Below, one piece after another: positions 54,074-62,433 of a stretch of DNA of 64,000 nt. The DNA is from DT-110 sp030148525 (GTDB taxonomy: Bacteria > Bacteroidota > Bacteroidia > Chitinophagales > Saprospiraceae). The DNA lies in the NCBI GenBank assembly GCA_965227445.1, contig OZ245751.1, forward strand, positions 5,890,001 to 5,954,000. The letters are read 5' to 3'. The notes beneath the pieces are model-generated. The model did no database searches. It was not told the origin of the DNA and saw nothing but the letters and a program-made list of their open reading frames with translations. Both the position numbers and the translations under genes were made by a program. How positions within the stretch are numbered: position 1 is the first letter of the stretch; the number at the start of each line of letters is the position of its first letter.

Positions 54074-55303
54074 TCAAGTAAAGAGAGCTACCAGAAAGGT
54101 GAGGACGGTGGCGATAAAACCCACCATGAAGATGTTGTAGGAGACGGTGAGATAGCGGTACTTTTTCTCCAGCACTTTACCCAGATGATAGAGGTCACGT
54201 ACCATATTGCCGTACATCAGACTGCTGTCGCGAAACACCTCGTCCATGGCCTCCTCGTAGTCAGGCAGGTCCATCGACACAAAATTACCGAAGAAAACCA
54301 GGTTTTTGCGCCGCTCCGGTTGCGGAATATCGGGCGTATTGTGTAGCATGGTAACCTTGGGTCGGGCCGAAAGGACGGCAAAAATGAGCGAAACCAGGCC
54401 GGTTACCAGAAAAATGACCACGGGCAGCAGGATCATGGGTTGGGTTTCTCCAATATTGCGGTACGATAAAAAGGTGATCAGTACCGAGATCAGGATGGAG
54501 TTTACACTGATCATAATGTTGGCCTTATTATCGGCGATGGCACTAAGGTTGATGTGGTTGCGGTAGTTACTACGGAAAAAAGTCTGGGTAGCACGGCGCG
54601 GATCGTCACCTTCCAGTCCGCCAAAGAGTTTGTGTTCCTGCTTCGCAGGCTGGGGGTCGGACTGCTTGTTGCGCTGCTTGTGAAGTTTGTCGCGCACCTG
54701 CATGAGGTAGCGCGTGCGCGCCGGCTCGAAGGCCTCCTTGGCCGGGTGGGTATAGAGGCGAATTTGGAGCATTTGTTCCTGTTGGATTTCCAGCCATTCC
54801 AGCTTGTCGGGGTGGCGAATATCCAGTAAGTCCCACTCCAGGCGCTGCAGAGCCAGGCGCTCTTCGGGTTCCTGCAGGTAGGAGGCCGCCAACCAGGCAT
54901 CGGACAGGATCTTTTCCGGTTCCGAAGCGGGTTGCTGCTGTTTGCCTACCGTTTGAATATACTGTACCACATCCATGCGTACCTCTTCCGGTATGTCGGC
55001 TTGCGCAAAAAAACGACGCAATTCCCGCATGGTGTGGGGAAGGGGTTGGTGTACATCGTACGCATAGCCGGCATTGATAAACCAGGCGGCCAGGGCAATG
55101 GCTTGCTTTTTGGCGAAAGCCAGATCAGGAAGCGGAGCCATCAACTGGTGGGCCACTTGTACCGTTTGCAGACACAACTCGTAATTATGAAAAACCAGAC
55201 GGGCATCTTGCTGCTGATCAAAGATACCCAATACAAAGGTGGCCGCCTGACCTTCGTAGTCAGTGCGATGTGTAGTAGTGGTTGGTGTATCTTTTTCAGA
55301 CAT
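54074..55303 (-). CDS. Degenerate HD domain fused to Pycsar effector-type (PycTM) domain
   Basis: A 409-residue protein. Residues about 10-200 match the HD-phosphohydrolase part of a common Bacteroidota family (LVFHNYELCLQTVQVAHQL, LAAWFINAGYAYD), but the catalytic FHD...GY is here FIN..GY and the HT pair is CL, so it is probably inactive. After a charged linker comes the PycTM region (about 240-409): FRSNYRNHINLSAIADNKANIMISVNSILISVLIT, two helices, LVFFGNFVSMDLPDYEEAM and LGKVLEKKYRYLTVSYNIFMVGF. In Pycsar systems PycTM depolarises the membrane when cyclic pyrimidine is made. No cyclase is near, so its signal is unknown. Confidence 0.8.
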   Translation of the reverse strand: MSEKDTPTTTTHRTDYEGQAATFVLGIFDQQQDARLVFHNYELCLQTVQVAHQLMAPLPDLAFAKKQAIALAAWFINAGYAYDVHQPLPHTMRELRRFFAQADIPEEVRMDVVQYIQTVGKQQQPASEPEKILSDAWLAASYLQEPEERLALQRLEWDLLDIRHPDKLEWLEIQQEQMLQIRLYTHPAKEAFEPARTRYLMQVRDKLHKQRNKQSDPQPAKQEHKLFGGLEGDDPRRATQTFFRSNYRNHINLSAIADNKANIMISVNSILISVLITFLSYRNIGETQPMILLPVVIFLVTGLVSLIFAVLSARPKVTMLHNTPDIPQPERRKNLVFFGNFVSMDLPDYEEAMDEVFRDSSLMYGNMVRDLYHLGKVLEKKYRYLTVSYNIFMVGFIATVLTFLVALFT

Positions 55304-55388
55304 GTACAGCGGGGTTCGGATAAATTGTTAAATCGGCTATAAAATACTAGAAAAATCAACAAATACACACTCTGCGCTTTTGCATAAG

Positions 55389-55450
55389 CGTATTATACCG
55401 ACAACGAAGTGGTTTAAAACATCAAACCACTTCGGAAGCGGTATAATGCG
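55389..55450. repeat. Palindromic element, 27-nt arms
   Basis: Arms 55389-55415 and 55424-55450 match at 22 of 27 positions as inverted copies around an 8-nt loop. Ends are CGTATTATACCG and CGGTATAATGCG, inner part CGAAGTGGTTT. Lies between divergent genes (54074 minus, 55522 plus). Confidence 0.85.
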
Positions 55451-55492
55451 ATAGAGAACGATTGACGAGAAGGTTTTCGGCTGCCTTTCGGC

Positions 55493-55509
55493 AAAAAAAG
55501 CCTTCCCCA
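55493..55509. repeat. GAAA-loop hairpin motif (5' leader copy)
   Basis: GCCTTTCGGC followed by A7 (reverse orientation), 13 nt before the next ATG. Confidence 0.55.
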
Positions 55510-55521
55510 AACCACAGTACT

Positions 55522-57063
55522 ATGCGAATCACCAATCCCCTGATTACCCTGTGCCTGCTGCCCCTGCTGGGCTGCCAGGACCTGGGCCAATTAGAAGATA
55601 TTCAGGATGTCACCTATGACGCCACCTTTGCCTTTCCTCTCCTGAATTCGAGCCTCAGCCTCCGCGATGCCGTGGACGAACTCAATAATCCCGACGAAAT
55701 TGTGGTGGATCCCGACGGCCTGTTGCATTTCGTGTACCAGGGAGAGGTGCTCTCTAACCAAAGTTCCGATGTACTGGAGGATATCTCCAATAACCTGCCA
55801 CCCGTCATCCCGGTGCTCAGCAATGAATTTGCCCTGCCCTTCGCCATTCCGGGACAAGTCGACCTGGAAGAAATTGCTTTCCGGAATGGTAGTTTGCGCT
55901 ATACCTTTCAAAACGATAATCCGGAACCGGTGGAGGTGACGATTACGTCACCTCAGATCCTGGTAAACGGGTCGCCCTTGCTGTACGAGGTAAATTTGCC
56001 TGGTTACGACGGTAATGGTACCCCGCCCTCCGCCACCAACGAAGAGAATCCCACCCCCTTGTCGGAGGTCCGGGTAGTACCCGAAAATGATAGTGTCGTA
56101 ATTCGCTATACGGCTGTCACGCCCGGTGGACAGGAAGTGACCCTGAGCAATTTCTTCCTGGCCCTGGATCAGCCGGTAGTCTCCTATGCCGAAGGCTACC
56201 TGGGGCAACGCACCATTCCCGGCGGTTCGGATGAGATTGAGATCGACTTTTTTGATTTCTCCTATATTGATGGCACTATCGAGTTTAGCGATCCCCAGAT
56301 CACCCTATTTGTAGAGAACAGTTACGGAATTCCAACCCGGGCAGCGATTAACTCCTTCTCGGTCTCAACGGTAGAAGGAGAGACTTTTCCGGTGACCGGA
56401 ACATTTATCGATGAAGGCATTGACTTTCCGTATCCCCCGCTCGACCAGGTGGGGGCGGCCCGGGTCGGCTCTTTTGTATTTAATAAAGACAACTCCAATA
56501 TCGACCAGCTACTCAGCAGCAATCCGCGCCGGGTGGCTTACGATATTGACATCCAGACCCACCCCGACGGTGACACCAGTATCGATGGTTTCCTGACTGA
56601 TGAGAGCTATTATAATGTCTCCATGGAAGTAGACCTGCCCCTGCGTGGTCAGGTGAATGGATTTACCCTGCGCGATACGGTAGATATTACTATCGGTGAT
56701 CTGTCCGAAGTAGAAGAGGCCGAATTTAAAATCGTAGCGGATAACGCGATTCCCATCGATGCGGATATTCAGGTGCTGTTTCTTGATGAGCAGGGGCAGT
56801 TTATTGATTCCCTGCTGGCGGCCGATCAACAGCGATTACAGGGAGGCCGCATGTTACCGAATGGTATGGGTACGGAAGTGAGAACAACTGAAGTTTTTGT
56901 ACCCTTTTCGGCCGAACGCTTTGAAGCGGTGAAATCAGTCACCTCGGCAGTGATCCGAATTCGCCTGTCGACCGAAAGCAATGCGGATGTACCCGTTGAG
57001 ATCCTCGATGAACAGGAAATTTCGGTACGGGTCGGTGCTCAGGCCCGCGTCCGATCCAATTAA
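55522..57063 (+). CDS. Large outer-envelope lipoprotein, beta-rich
   Basis: A 513-residue lipoprotein (LLGC, C18). The start at 55522 avoids an upstream version that would include the GAAA-loop motif as codons. Beta-rich, repetitive: VTYDATFAFPLLNSSLSL near the N-terminus, and VPFSAERFEAVKSVTSAVIRIRL late. No family recognised. It stands 22 nt before the DUF5723 gene; such pairs in Bacteroidota are secreted together, so they may act as a unit. Confidence 0.6.
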   Translation: MRITNPLITLCLLPLLGCQDLGQLEDIQDVTYDATFAFPLLNSSLSLRDAVDELNNPDEIVVDPDGLLHFVYQGEVLSNQSSDVLEDISNNLPPVIPVLSNEFALPFAIPGQVDLEEIAFRNGSLRYTFQNDNPEPVEVTITSPQILVNGSPLLYEVNLPGYDGNGTPPSATNEENPTPLSEVRVVPENDSVVIRYTAVTPGGQEVTLSNFFLALDQPVVSYAEGYLGQRTIPGGSDEIEIDFFDFSYIDGTIEFSDPQITLFVENSYGIPTRAAINSFSVSTVEGETFPVTGTFIDEGIDFPYPPLDQVGAARVGSFVFNKDNSNIDQLLSSNPRRVAYDIDIQTHPDGDTSIDGFLTDESYYNVSMEVDLPLRGQVNGFTLRDTVDITIGDLSEVEEAEFKIVADNAIPIDADIQVLFLDEQGQFIDSLLAADQQRLQGGRMLPNGMGTEVRTTEVFVPFSAERFEAVKSVTSAVIRIRLSTESNADVPVEILDEQEISVRVGAQARVRSN

Positions 57064-57085
57064 CTGATCCTGAAAAGACTAATAT

Positions 57086-58453
57086 ATGCGTACCCTATTT
57101 CTATCACTGCTTGCTATTGGCTTGTTCGCGGTATCGGGGGCGGCCCAATCTGATCTGGGCGTCCACTTTATGCGTGGAGTTTGGCAGGCCAATTATACCA
57201 ATCCGGCCCTGTTGCCCGATCATCGGGTCGTTGTGAGTGTGCCGGGGTTGAAAAACCAATTTTCGCTGGAGAATTTCAGCTATAACGACCTGATCGGTAC
57301 CAATACCGATGGGCAGACCGTACTGCAGATCGATCGCGTCCTGGAACTGCTCGACGATGAAAATGTAGTACGGGAAGAACTTGATATTCCCACCGTTGCC
57401 GTTGCCGTTCGTATTGGCGAAGGTGCTTTGGTCCAGGCCGGACACCGCCTGCGCGTGGATGCGCTGGTCAATTATCCCCGCGAACTACCCAGTTTGCTTT
57501 GGAAAGGGAATGCTCAGTTCATCGGGGAGGAGGTAGCGATCGGGCCCGACCTGGCGGCTTTGTCGTACCAAGAGTACTACGTGGGGGCGGCTTTGCCAAT
57601 CGGGGAGTTTTTGACCCTGGGAGCCCGCTTTAAATACTTGCGGGGAACCAGTAGCCTGGAGACATCCCGCACCACCCTGCGACTGCTTACCAGCGACGAT
57701 GTATACCAGTCGATCCTGATGGCCGATTATCAGGTGAACAGCACGGGGGTTCTGGAGTACAATGGCTTCAACGATAACCAATTCAATATTCCGGATAACC
57801 CCTTTTCCGGTATTTCCGGCAACAACGGAATGGCCATCGATCTGGGGGCGGTCACGACCATGGGGCCGGTAACCATTACTGCGAGCGTGCTGGACCTGGG
57901 TCGCATCAATTGGACCGAAGATGTCGAAAATCAAACCCTGAGCGGCACCTTTGAGTATAAGGGTTTGGATATCCTGGATCAATCGCTGACCGATTCCATT
58001 GATATCGGTTCGATCACGGATACGCTGGAGGCGCTATACGATATTCAGACCAGCAATGCTGATTACCTTACAGCTTTACCGACGCGCTTTTTTCTGAGCA
58101 CCTCCTACCAGGTGACGCAGGACCTGCAATTGGGTGGGCTGCTATACGGCGAATTGTACCGCGGGCAATTTTTCCCGGCCGTTGCGGCCAGCCTCAACTG
58201 GGATGCCACCAATTTTTTCAGTCTGGGTGGTGTGTACAGCGCCCGCCGCGAAAGCATTCTGAACCTGGGCCTGCATACGGCCATTCGCCTGGGGCCGGTC
58301 CAGATCGTAGCGGCTACCGACAATATTCTGACGGCCTTTCAACCCGGTGATAGCCATACGGCCCACCTTCGTCTGGGCGTAAACCTGGGCTTCGGCTACA
58401 TCAATCCCGATAACCGCAGTATCTGGAACCGGGAGGAGTCTTTTTTCAGGTGA
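57086..58453 (+). CDS. DUF5723-family outer-membrane barrel-like protein
   Basis: A 455-residue protein with a signal peptide (to about residue 21, SGAAQ). The first mature part, HFMRGVWQANYTNPALLPDHRVVVSVPGLKNQF, matches the start of DUF5723 proteins, and later segments VGAALPIGEFLTLGARFKYLRG and LHTAIRLGPVQIVAATDNILT alternate as barrel strands. The length is usual. The role is unknown; the preceding lipoprotein is probably a partner. Stop at 58451-58453, then an inverted 9-nt array and the IS110 element. Confidence 0.75.
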   Translation: MRTLFLSLLAIGLFAVSGAAQSDLGVHFMRGVWQANYTNPALLPDHRVVVSVPGLKNQFSLENFSYNDLIGTNTDGQTVLQIDRVLELLDDENVVREELDIPTVAVAVRIGEGALVQAGHRLRVDALVNYPRELPSLLWKGNAQFIGEEVAIGPDLAALSYQEYYVGAALPIGEFLTLGARFKYLRGTSSLETSRTTLRLLTSDDVYQSILMADYQVNSTGVLEYNGFNDNQFNIPDNPFSGISGNNGMAIDLGAVTTMGPVTITASVLDLGRINWTEDVENQTLSGTFEYKGLDILDQSLTDSIDIGSITDTLEALYDIQTSNADYLTALPTRFFLSTSYQVTQDLQLGGLLYGELYRGQFFPAVAASLNWDATNFFSLGGVYSARRESILNLGLHTAIRLGPVQIVAATDNILTAFQPGDSHTAHLRLGVNLGFGYINPDNRSIWNREESFFR

Positions 58454-58619
58454 ACGTGAGGTTGGTCCCATTCTATTTGCCCATTGGTCGAAAGTTTTGA
58501 GACTGTTAGGGACTGGAGGGACTGCAGAGAACCTTTAGTATTGTAAAAGGAAGCTAGTTATACATATTACTATCATCATCATGTATAATTTTTCTTTTTG
58601 CTTCTTTTTCTTTTGTTAA

Positions 58620-58762
58620 TTCCACACTCATTTTGTGGAAAACGCAGTGGCCAGGAGGGCACCTTATTTGCAGAGACTAGGTCTGTGAACCTATCTTCCG
58701 TTTTAAACCCTCCTGGTTTCTCTTAGGTAAACATCAAATAGAAAATTAGGCCTGTGAGCCTA
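58620..58762 (+). ncRNA. Candidate IS110 guide (bridge) RNA leader
   Basis: Just before the transposase lie ordered hairpins: TTCCACA-...-TGTGGAA (58620-58640), a closing stem CCAGGAGGG with CCCTCCTGG (58651-58659 and 58708-58716), TAGGT-CTGTGA-ACCTA (58678-58693) and TAGGC-CTGTGA-GCCTA (58747-58762). The last two share the same loop and differ by paired changes. In IS110-family elements such a structured RNA, encoded in the leading end, guides target and donor choice. Position and structure fit; no expression evidence. Confidence 0.5.
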
Positions 58763-58812
58763 CTAGTAAGGTCTTGATCGTACTTAAGAGCTACTGCACA
58801 AAATCTATAAGT

Positions 58813-59826
58813 ATGTCTAATTCGTATGTTGTCGCCTTTGATGTGAGTAAGAAAAAGCACGATGCTGTCCTTACTTCCAGCGGTGAGGTTCTGCAGGAGC
58901 AAACCATTGCTAACCGCCCCAAAGACATTGCTCAATTTGTGAATAAACTCACAAAAGAGCATCAATTTACACCGGAAAATGTCGTGTTCTGTATGGAATA
59001 CACCGGAATCTACTGTAATCACCTGCTCGCCGAATTGGGTAAGCTCGGTTTCCCCATCTGTATGATCAATGCCAGTGAAATCAAGCTATCTCTTGGTGTT
59101 CGGCGCGGGAAGGACGACAAAGTCGATGCCAGACGCATCGCCGAGTACGCCCACAGGTTCTCTGACAGGCTTCGTACTCACCAGCCAGTCAGACCAGTGA
59201 TTCAGGAGCTCAAAGACTTGATCTCAGACCGAGAGCTTGCCGTAAAGGCCAAGAAGCAGATCAACCAAAAGCTCAATGAAAAAACGGCATTTATGGACCC
59301 TAAAAAAGCGGCCAGTCAGCGACAGCTTCACGAGCCCATGCTAACGGGTATCCAAACAACGCTTAAGCGCATCGAGCAACAAATCAAGCAGCTCGTTAAA
59401 TCAGACCCCAAACTCAAGCGCCTGGTCCAACTGATCACGTCGATACCAGGTATCGGATTCATTACGGCTATTAATATCATCGTACGTACCAACGAGTTCG
59501 AGAACTTCGATGACCCCAAGAAGTTTGCTTGCTACGCCGGTGTGGCTCCCTTTAAACATCAACCGGGATCATCTCTCAACAGAAGAGATCGCGTCAGTCA
59601 TCAAGCTTGTAAACCCATGAAAACGCTTCTTCATCTCTGCGCTATTGCAGCGGTCAAAGCAAAAGGAGATTTACAAGATTATTATCATCGAAAACTAGAG
59701 GAAAAAGGCAACAAAATGCTCGTACTAAACGCCGTGCGAAACAAACTCATCAGCCGGATCTTCGCGGTGGTAAGAAATAACACTATGTATGACAGAAACT
59801 ATCAATATAATTTGCAAAAAACATAG
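58813..59826 (+). CDS. IS110-family transposase (recombinase)
   Basis: A 337-residue IS110 transposase. N-terminal DEDD (RuvC-like) domain: VVAFDVSKKKHDAVL (first D), MEYTGIYCNHLLAEL (E), DDKVDARRIAEYA. C-terminal Tnp_IS116/IS110 domain: ITSIPGIGFITAINIIVRTNEFENFDDPKKFACYAGVAPFKHQPGSSLN with the serine nucleophile expected near HQPGSS. Length is normal. ATG 58813 was chosen because it starts at the conserved motif. The frame is intact, so it could still be active. Confidence 0.92.
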   Translation: MSNSYVVAFDVSKKKHDAVLTSSGEVLQEQTIANRPKDIAQFVNKLTKEHQFTPENVVFCMEYTGIYCNHLLAELGKLGFPICMINASEIKLSLGVRRGKDDKVDARRIAEYAHRFSDRLRTHQPVRPVIQELKDLISDRELAVKAKKQINQKLNEKTAFMDPKKAASQRQLHEPMLTGIQTTLKRIEQQIKQLVKSDPKLKRLVQLITSIPGIGFITAINIIVRTNEFENFDDPKKFACYAGVAPFKHQPGSSLNRRDRVSHQACKPMKTLLHLCAIAAVKAKGDLQDYYHRKLEEKGNKMLVLNAVRNKLISRIFAVVRNNTMYDRNYQYNLQKT

Positions 59827-59849
59827 AAAACGTAGAGACGGAAGTGGCT

Positions 59850-59920
59850 CCCTAAAGTCCCTTAATTCTCTTCGGTCTCTACTGTCCCATTCACTTCAAA
59901 CTTCAGATTTCACACTTCGC
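59850..59920. repeat. 9-nt array then heptad array at the pirin 3' end
   Basis: CTCCCTAAA, GTCCCTTAA, TTCTCTTCG, GTCTCTACT, GTCCCATTC (59850-59894), then ACTTCAA, ACTTCAG, ATTTCAC, ACTTCGC (59893-59920). The second overlaps the stop (59910-59912) of the pirin gene. The inverse 9-nt type is seen left of the IS, at 58500-58532. Confidence 0.6.
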
Positions 59921-60935
59921 TCTTCTCCTCCACTCGTCCGTCCATGTGTTTGGCGAATCGACCGCGTTCGCGCTCGTGTACCTGATCGGGACGGGGCCAC
60001 GGCCAGCCGCCAAATTCGGTGGCGCGGTATTCTGAAAATATCCGTTCCAGATCCTGCCGGCTATTGGCAACGAAGGGACCGTGCTGGATCACCTCTTCGT
60101 CGATGGGACGCCCCTGCAGGAACAGAAAATAGGCATCCTGATTACCGGCCTCAATGGTCGTTTTGAGGTCGCCGTGCAGGTCAACGATCTGTTGCACCTG
60201 CACGGCTTGATCGTCTACCTTGACCTGATCACCCCGATAGAAATACAGGGAGCGATTGACCTGACCGGAGGCGGTTGGTAAGGTCCAGGAACCACCGGCT
60301 TCCAGCTTGATAGTCCAGATGGCCACTTCGTTAGCGGGATCGGCGGCCCAGGAATCGGGAGCCGGATCGGGTGCTTTTTGGTCACCGATCTGTCCGGCTA
60401 CGATATCGACGGTCACCTTTTTGCCGTTCGCGTCGGTCTTTTCGTATACGGGGACCATATCGGACCACAGCATTTTGAAGTGTGGTTCCACCCATTTACT
60501 TTTTGCCGGAAGGTTGAGCCAGATCTGGAAGAGTTCGAAAGGATTATCAGCCTCCTGGTTTAGGAGTGGAAACATCTCGGAGTGCTGTACGCCTTTACCA
60601 GCGGTCATCCATTGTACGTCGCCATTCCCGAAGCGGCCGGCGGCACCCAGGGAGTCGGCGTGATCGATTAGCCCTTGTTTGCCGACGGTCACTGTTTCGA
60701 AGCCGCTGTGGGGGTGGTGGGGAAAACCGGGTACCGTCTGGCCGTGGTACATGCGCCAATCCTGACTGGGGTCAAAATCCTGTCCGAGCATGCGTCCGCC
60801 AAGTGACGCATCGGGGCCCAACTGATCATTGCCCCGGGGATAGTGATCGAGGTGATAAGCACAGAAGATAAAGGGATCCTGGGTGGCCCAGGGGAAGCCC
60901 AGTGGTCGAATGGCTTTTATGCTATTGGTGCTCAT
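59910..60935 (-). CDS. Pirin-family cupin protein
   Basis: A 341-residue bicupin. Iron ligands of the pirin core are visible in GFPHHPHSGFETVT and VQHSE(MF), with LIDHADSLG between. A C-terminal cupin domain follows. Pirins can act as quercetin dioxygenases or redox-linked regulators; the role here is open. The last residues (VEEKSEV) come from the heptad repeat. Confidence 0.82.
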   Translation of the reverse strand: MSTNSIKAIRPLGFPWATQDPFIFCAYHLDHYPRGNDQLGPDASLGGRMLGQDFDPSQDWRMYHGQTVPGFPHHPHSGFETVTVGKQGLIDHADSLGAAGRFGNGDVQWMTAGKGVQHSEMFPLLNQEADNPFELFQIWLNLPAKSKWVEPHFKMLWSDMVPVYEKTDANGKKVTVDIVAGQIGDQKAPDPAPDSWAADPANEVAIWTIKLEAGGSWTLPTASGQVNRSLYFYRGDQVKVDDQAVQVQQIVDLHGDLKTTIEAGNQDAYFLFLQGRPIDEEVIQHGPFVANSRQDLERIFSEYRATEFGGWPWPRPDQVHERERGRFAKHMDGRVEEKSEV

Positions 60936-61130
60936 AGCGGCGTTGGTTTAGCGATTAAGGAGTAGAAAATAGATGTATATACACGAATAACAGCACCGGG
61001 CGCCAAAGGGTTTTGAGTTACGGGCTATTCGGTTTTTTCCTATCTTCCACAGGGCAAATCAGGGGAAGTATCCATAGGCAGAATGCCCTGAACGCACCAA
61101 GACCATAATCAAACCTAAAATCCGAAAATC

Positions 61131-61631
61131 ATGGATGAGAAGACAGAAAACTACTGGCGGATCCTGGAAGTCAATTTAGAGTGGATTCGCTACTCTGATG
61201 CTAAAGCCACGGGCATACTGACTATTTACGGCATTATTGTAACGGTGGTATATTCGAAGGCTGCCGACCTGTTCGTCGATGTAGGCGACAATCAACTGGA
61301 GCTAATAGCGGTAATCGCATTCGCAGCGGTCTCCCTGATCGCAATTTATTATGCATTCCGCTGCATCACACCCCGCATTGTGGAGTCGGACCAGTCGAGC
61401 ATTATCTTTTTTACGACTATTCGTAAGCATTTTCCTTCCATGAAGGAATACCAGGAAGAGACCCACCGGGTGCTGGAATCAAAGGTCGGGCTGGATGAAC
61501 AACTGGCCCAGCAAATCTATGTGAATGCCAAGATTGCTCAGCAGAAATTCAGTAATGTCACAAATTCCATTCGCTTTTTTGTGATCAGCATCCTATTATT
61601 GGTGGTCGAGATTGTGGTAACCGTTCCATAA
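61131..61631 (+). CDS. Stand-alone Pycsar effector-type (PycTM) membrane protein
   Basis: A 166-residue protein with two membrane helices early (ATGILTIYGIIVTVVYSK and LIAVIAFAAVSLIAIYYAF), a cytoplasmic middle (ESDQSSIIFFTTIRKHFPSMKEYQEETHRV) and a third C-terminal helix. WIRYSDAKATGILTIYG matches the start of the PycTM/DUF5706 fold. In Pycsar, a cyclase (PycC) normally precedes the effector; the neighbours here are pirin and a lipoprotein, so it may be an orphan or fulfil another role. Second PycTM protein of the window (see 54074). Confidence 0.7.
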   Translation: MDEKTENYWRILEVNLEWIRYSDAKATGILTIYGIIVTVVYSKAADLFVDVGDNQLELIAVIAFAAVSLIAIYYAFRCITPRIVESDQSSIIFFTTIRKHFPSMKEYQEETHRVLESKVGLDEQLAQQIYVNAKIAQQKFSNVTNSIRFFVISILLLVVEIVVTVP

Positions 61632-61662
61632 CCGGAGTAATTCCTGGTTTGACAGCTCAAAC

Positions 61663-62217
61663 TTATTCCGGCGAACTGCGATTATAGGCAAAGCCTCCGG
61701 CCTGACCCTGGGCCCAACTGGTGAACGACACTTGCACGTATATATCATCCTCGATCAAGTGCATGACCAGGTTTTTGCCCACCACGTTTTTCGGTCGTAC
61801 TACCGCAGTCCGAAATTTTTGATACGTCAGGGATTCCCAGTCTGCAATGTCTCCTTCGGCCCATTCGGTACCCACGGGGGAATTCGTTTTATTGTAGTTG
61901 CTTTCCTCAACCGCATTATAGATCTGTCCGCCATTATTGCCACGGGTTATCCAAACATTATCCGTCAGGCGATCCTGATTGGCAGCATCGTTGGGGTCGG
62001 CACCGTTGGCCTTGGAAAAAGAGACCGTTGGACCCATCCAGACAGTGGGGCCGGTAGTCGTATCCATGGACATAGTATCCTGGTCCATGCCCATGCCCAT
62101 ATCCGGGTCATCGGGAGGGTCGGGTGTAGGATCGTTTAGCATGTCCTTCGTACAGGAGGATATTCCTGCAATCATGATCACCACGAAAAGAATGCGATAA
62201 AAAGGAAGGCCTTGCAT
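61663..62217 (-). CDS. Lipoprotein with a secreted domain common in Bacteroidota
   Basis: A 184-residue lipoprotein (ISSC, C22), a low-complexity linker rich in D, P, M and T, then TVWMGPTVSFSKANGADPNDAANQDRLTDNVWITRGNNGGQIYNAVEES and a C-terminal MHLIEDDIYVQVSFTSWAQGQAGGFAYNRSSP. This domain recurs in secreted Bacteroidota proteins, often in several copies, with no known function. Confidence 0.7.
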   Translation of the reverse strand: MQGLPFYRILFVVIMIAGISSCTKDMLNDPTPDPPDDPDMGMGMDQDTMSMDTTTGPTVWMGPTVSFSKANGADPNDAANQDRLTDNVWITRGNNGGQIYNAVEESNYNKTNSPVGTEWAEGDIADWESLTYQKFRTAVVRPKNVVGKNLVMHLIEDDIYVQVSFTSWAQGQAGGFAYNRSSPE

Positions 62218-62433
62218 ATTGACTAATTATTTTACGTAATCCAAGGTAGAACCTCAGATTACGGAGATGGTTGGGAAAACGTGCGTAAAAACCTACGTAA
62301 GTAAGCCCCAAATCGGTTTAAATGTCACCCATTAGGCCAAATCAACTGTGGCAGATGCGTTAGCGTGCACCTGACTGGTTGCCGCAATTCTTAATGGAAT
62401 TCCGTATTTTAAAAACTCATCTAATCAAAGCCC

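Larger units (their letters stand above)
58620..59826 (+). mobile_element. IS110-family element, exact ends not determined
   Basis: Built of the leader hairpins above and one transposase gene. IS110-family elements lack long terminal inverted repeats, so the ends cannot be fixed by reading; the left part could begin a few tens of bases further up and the right end a few bases past the stop. It sits between convergent genes, within a 9-nt array present on both flanks. Confidence 0.6.

Noticed and set aside
54074..61631. Complete Pycsar defence system
   Set aside because: No cyclase gene beside either PycTM protein, and unrelated genes lie between them.
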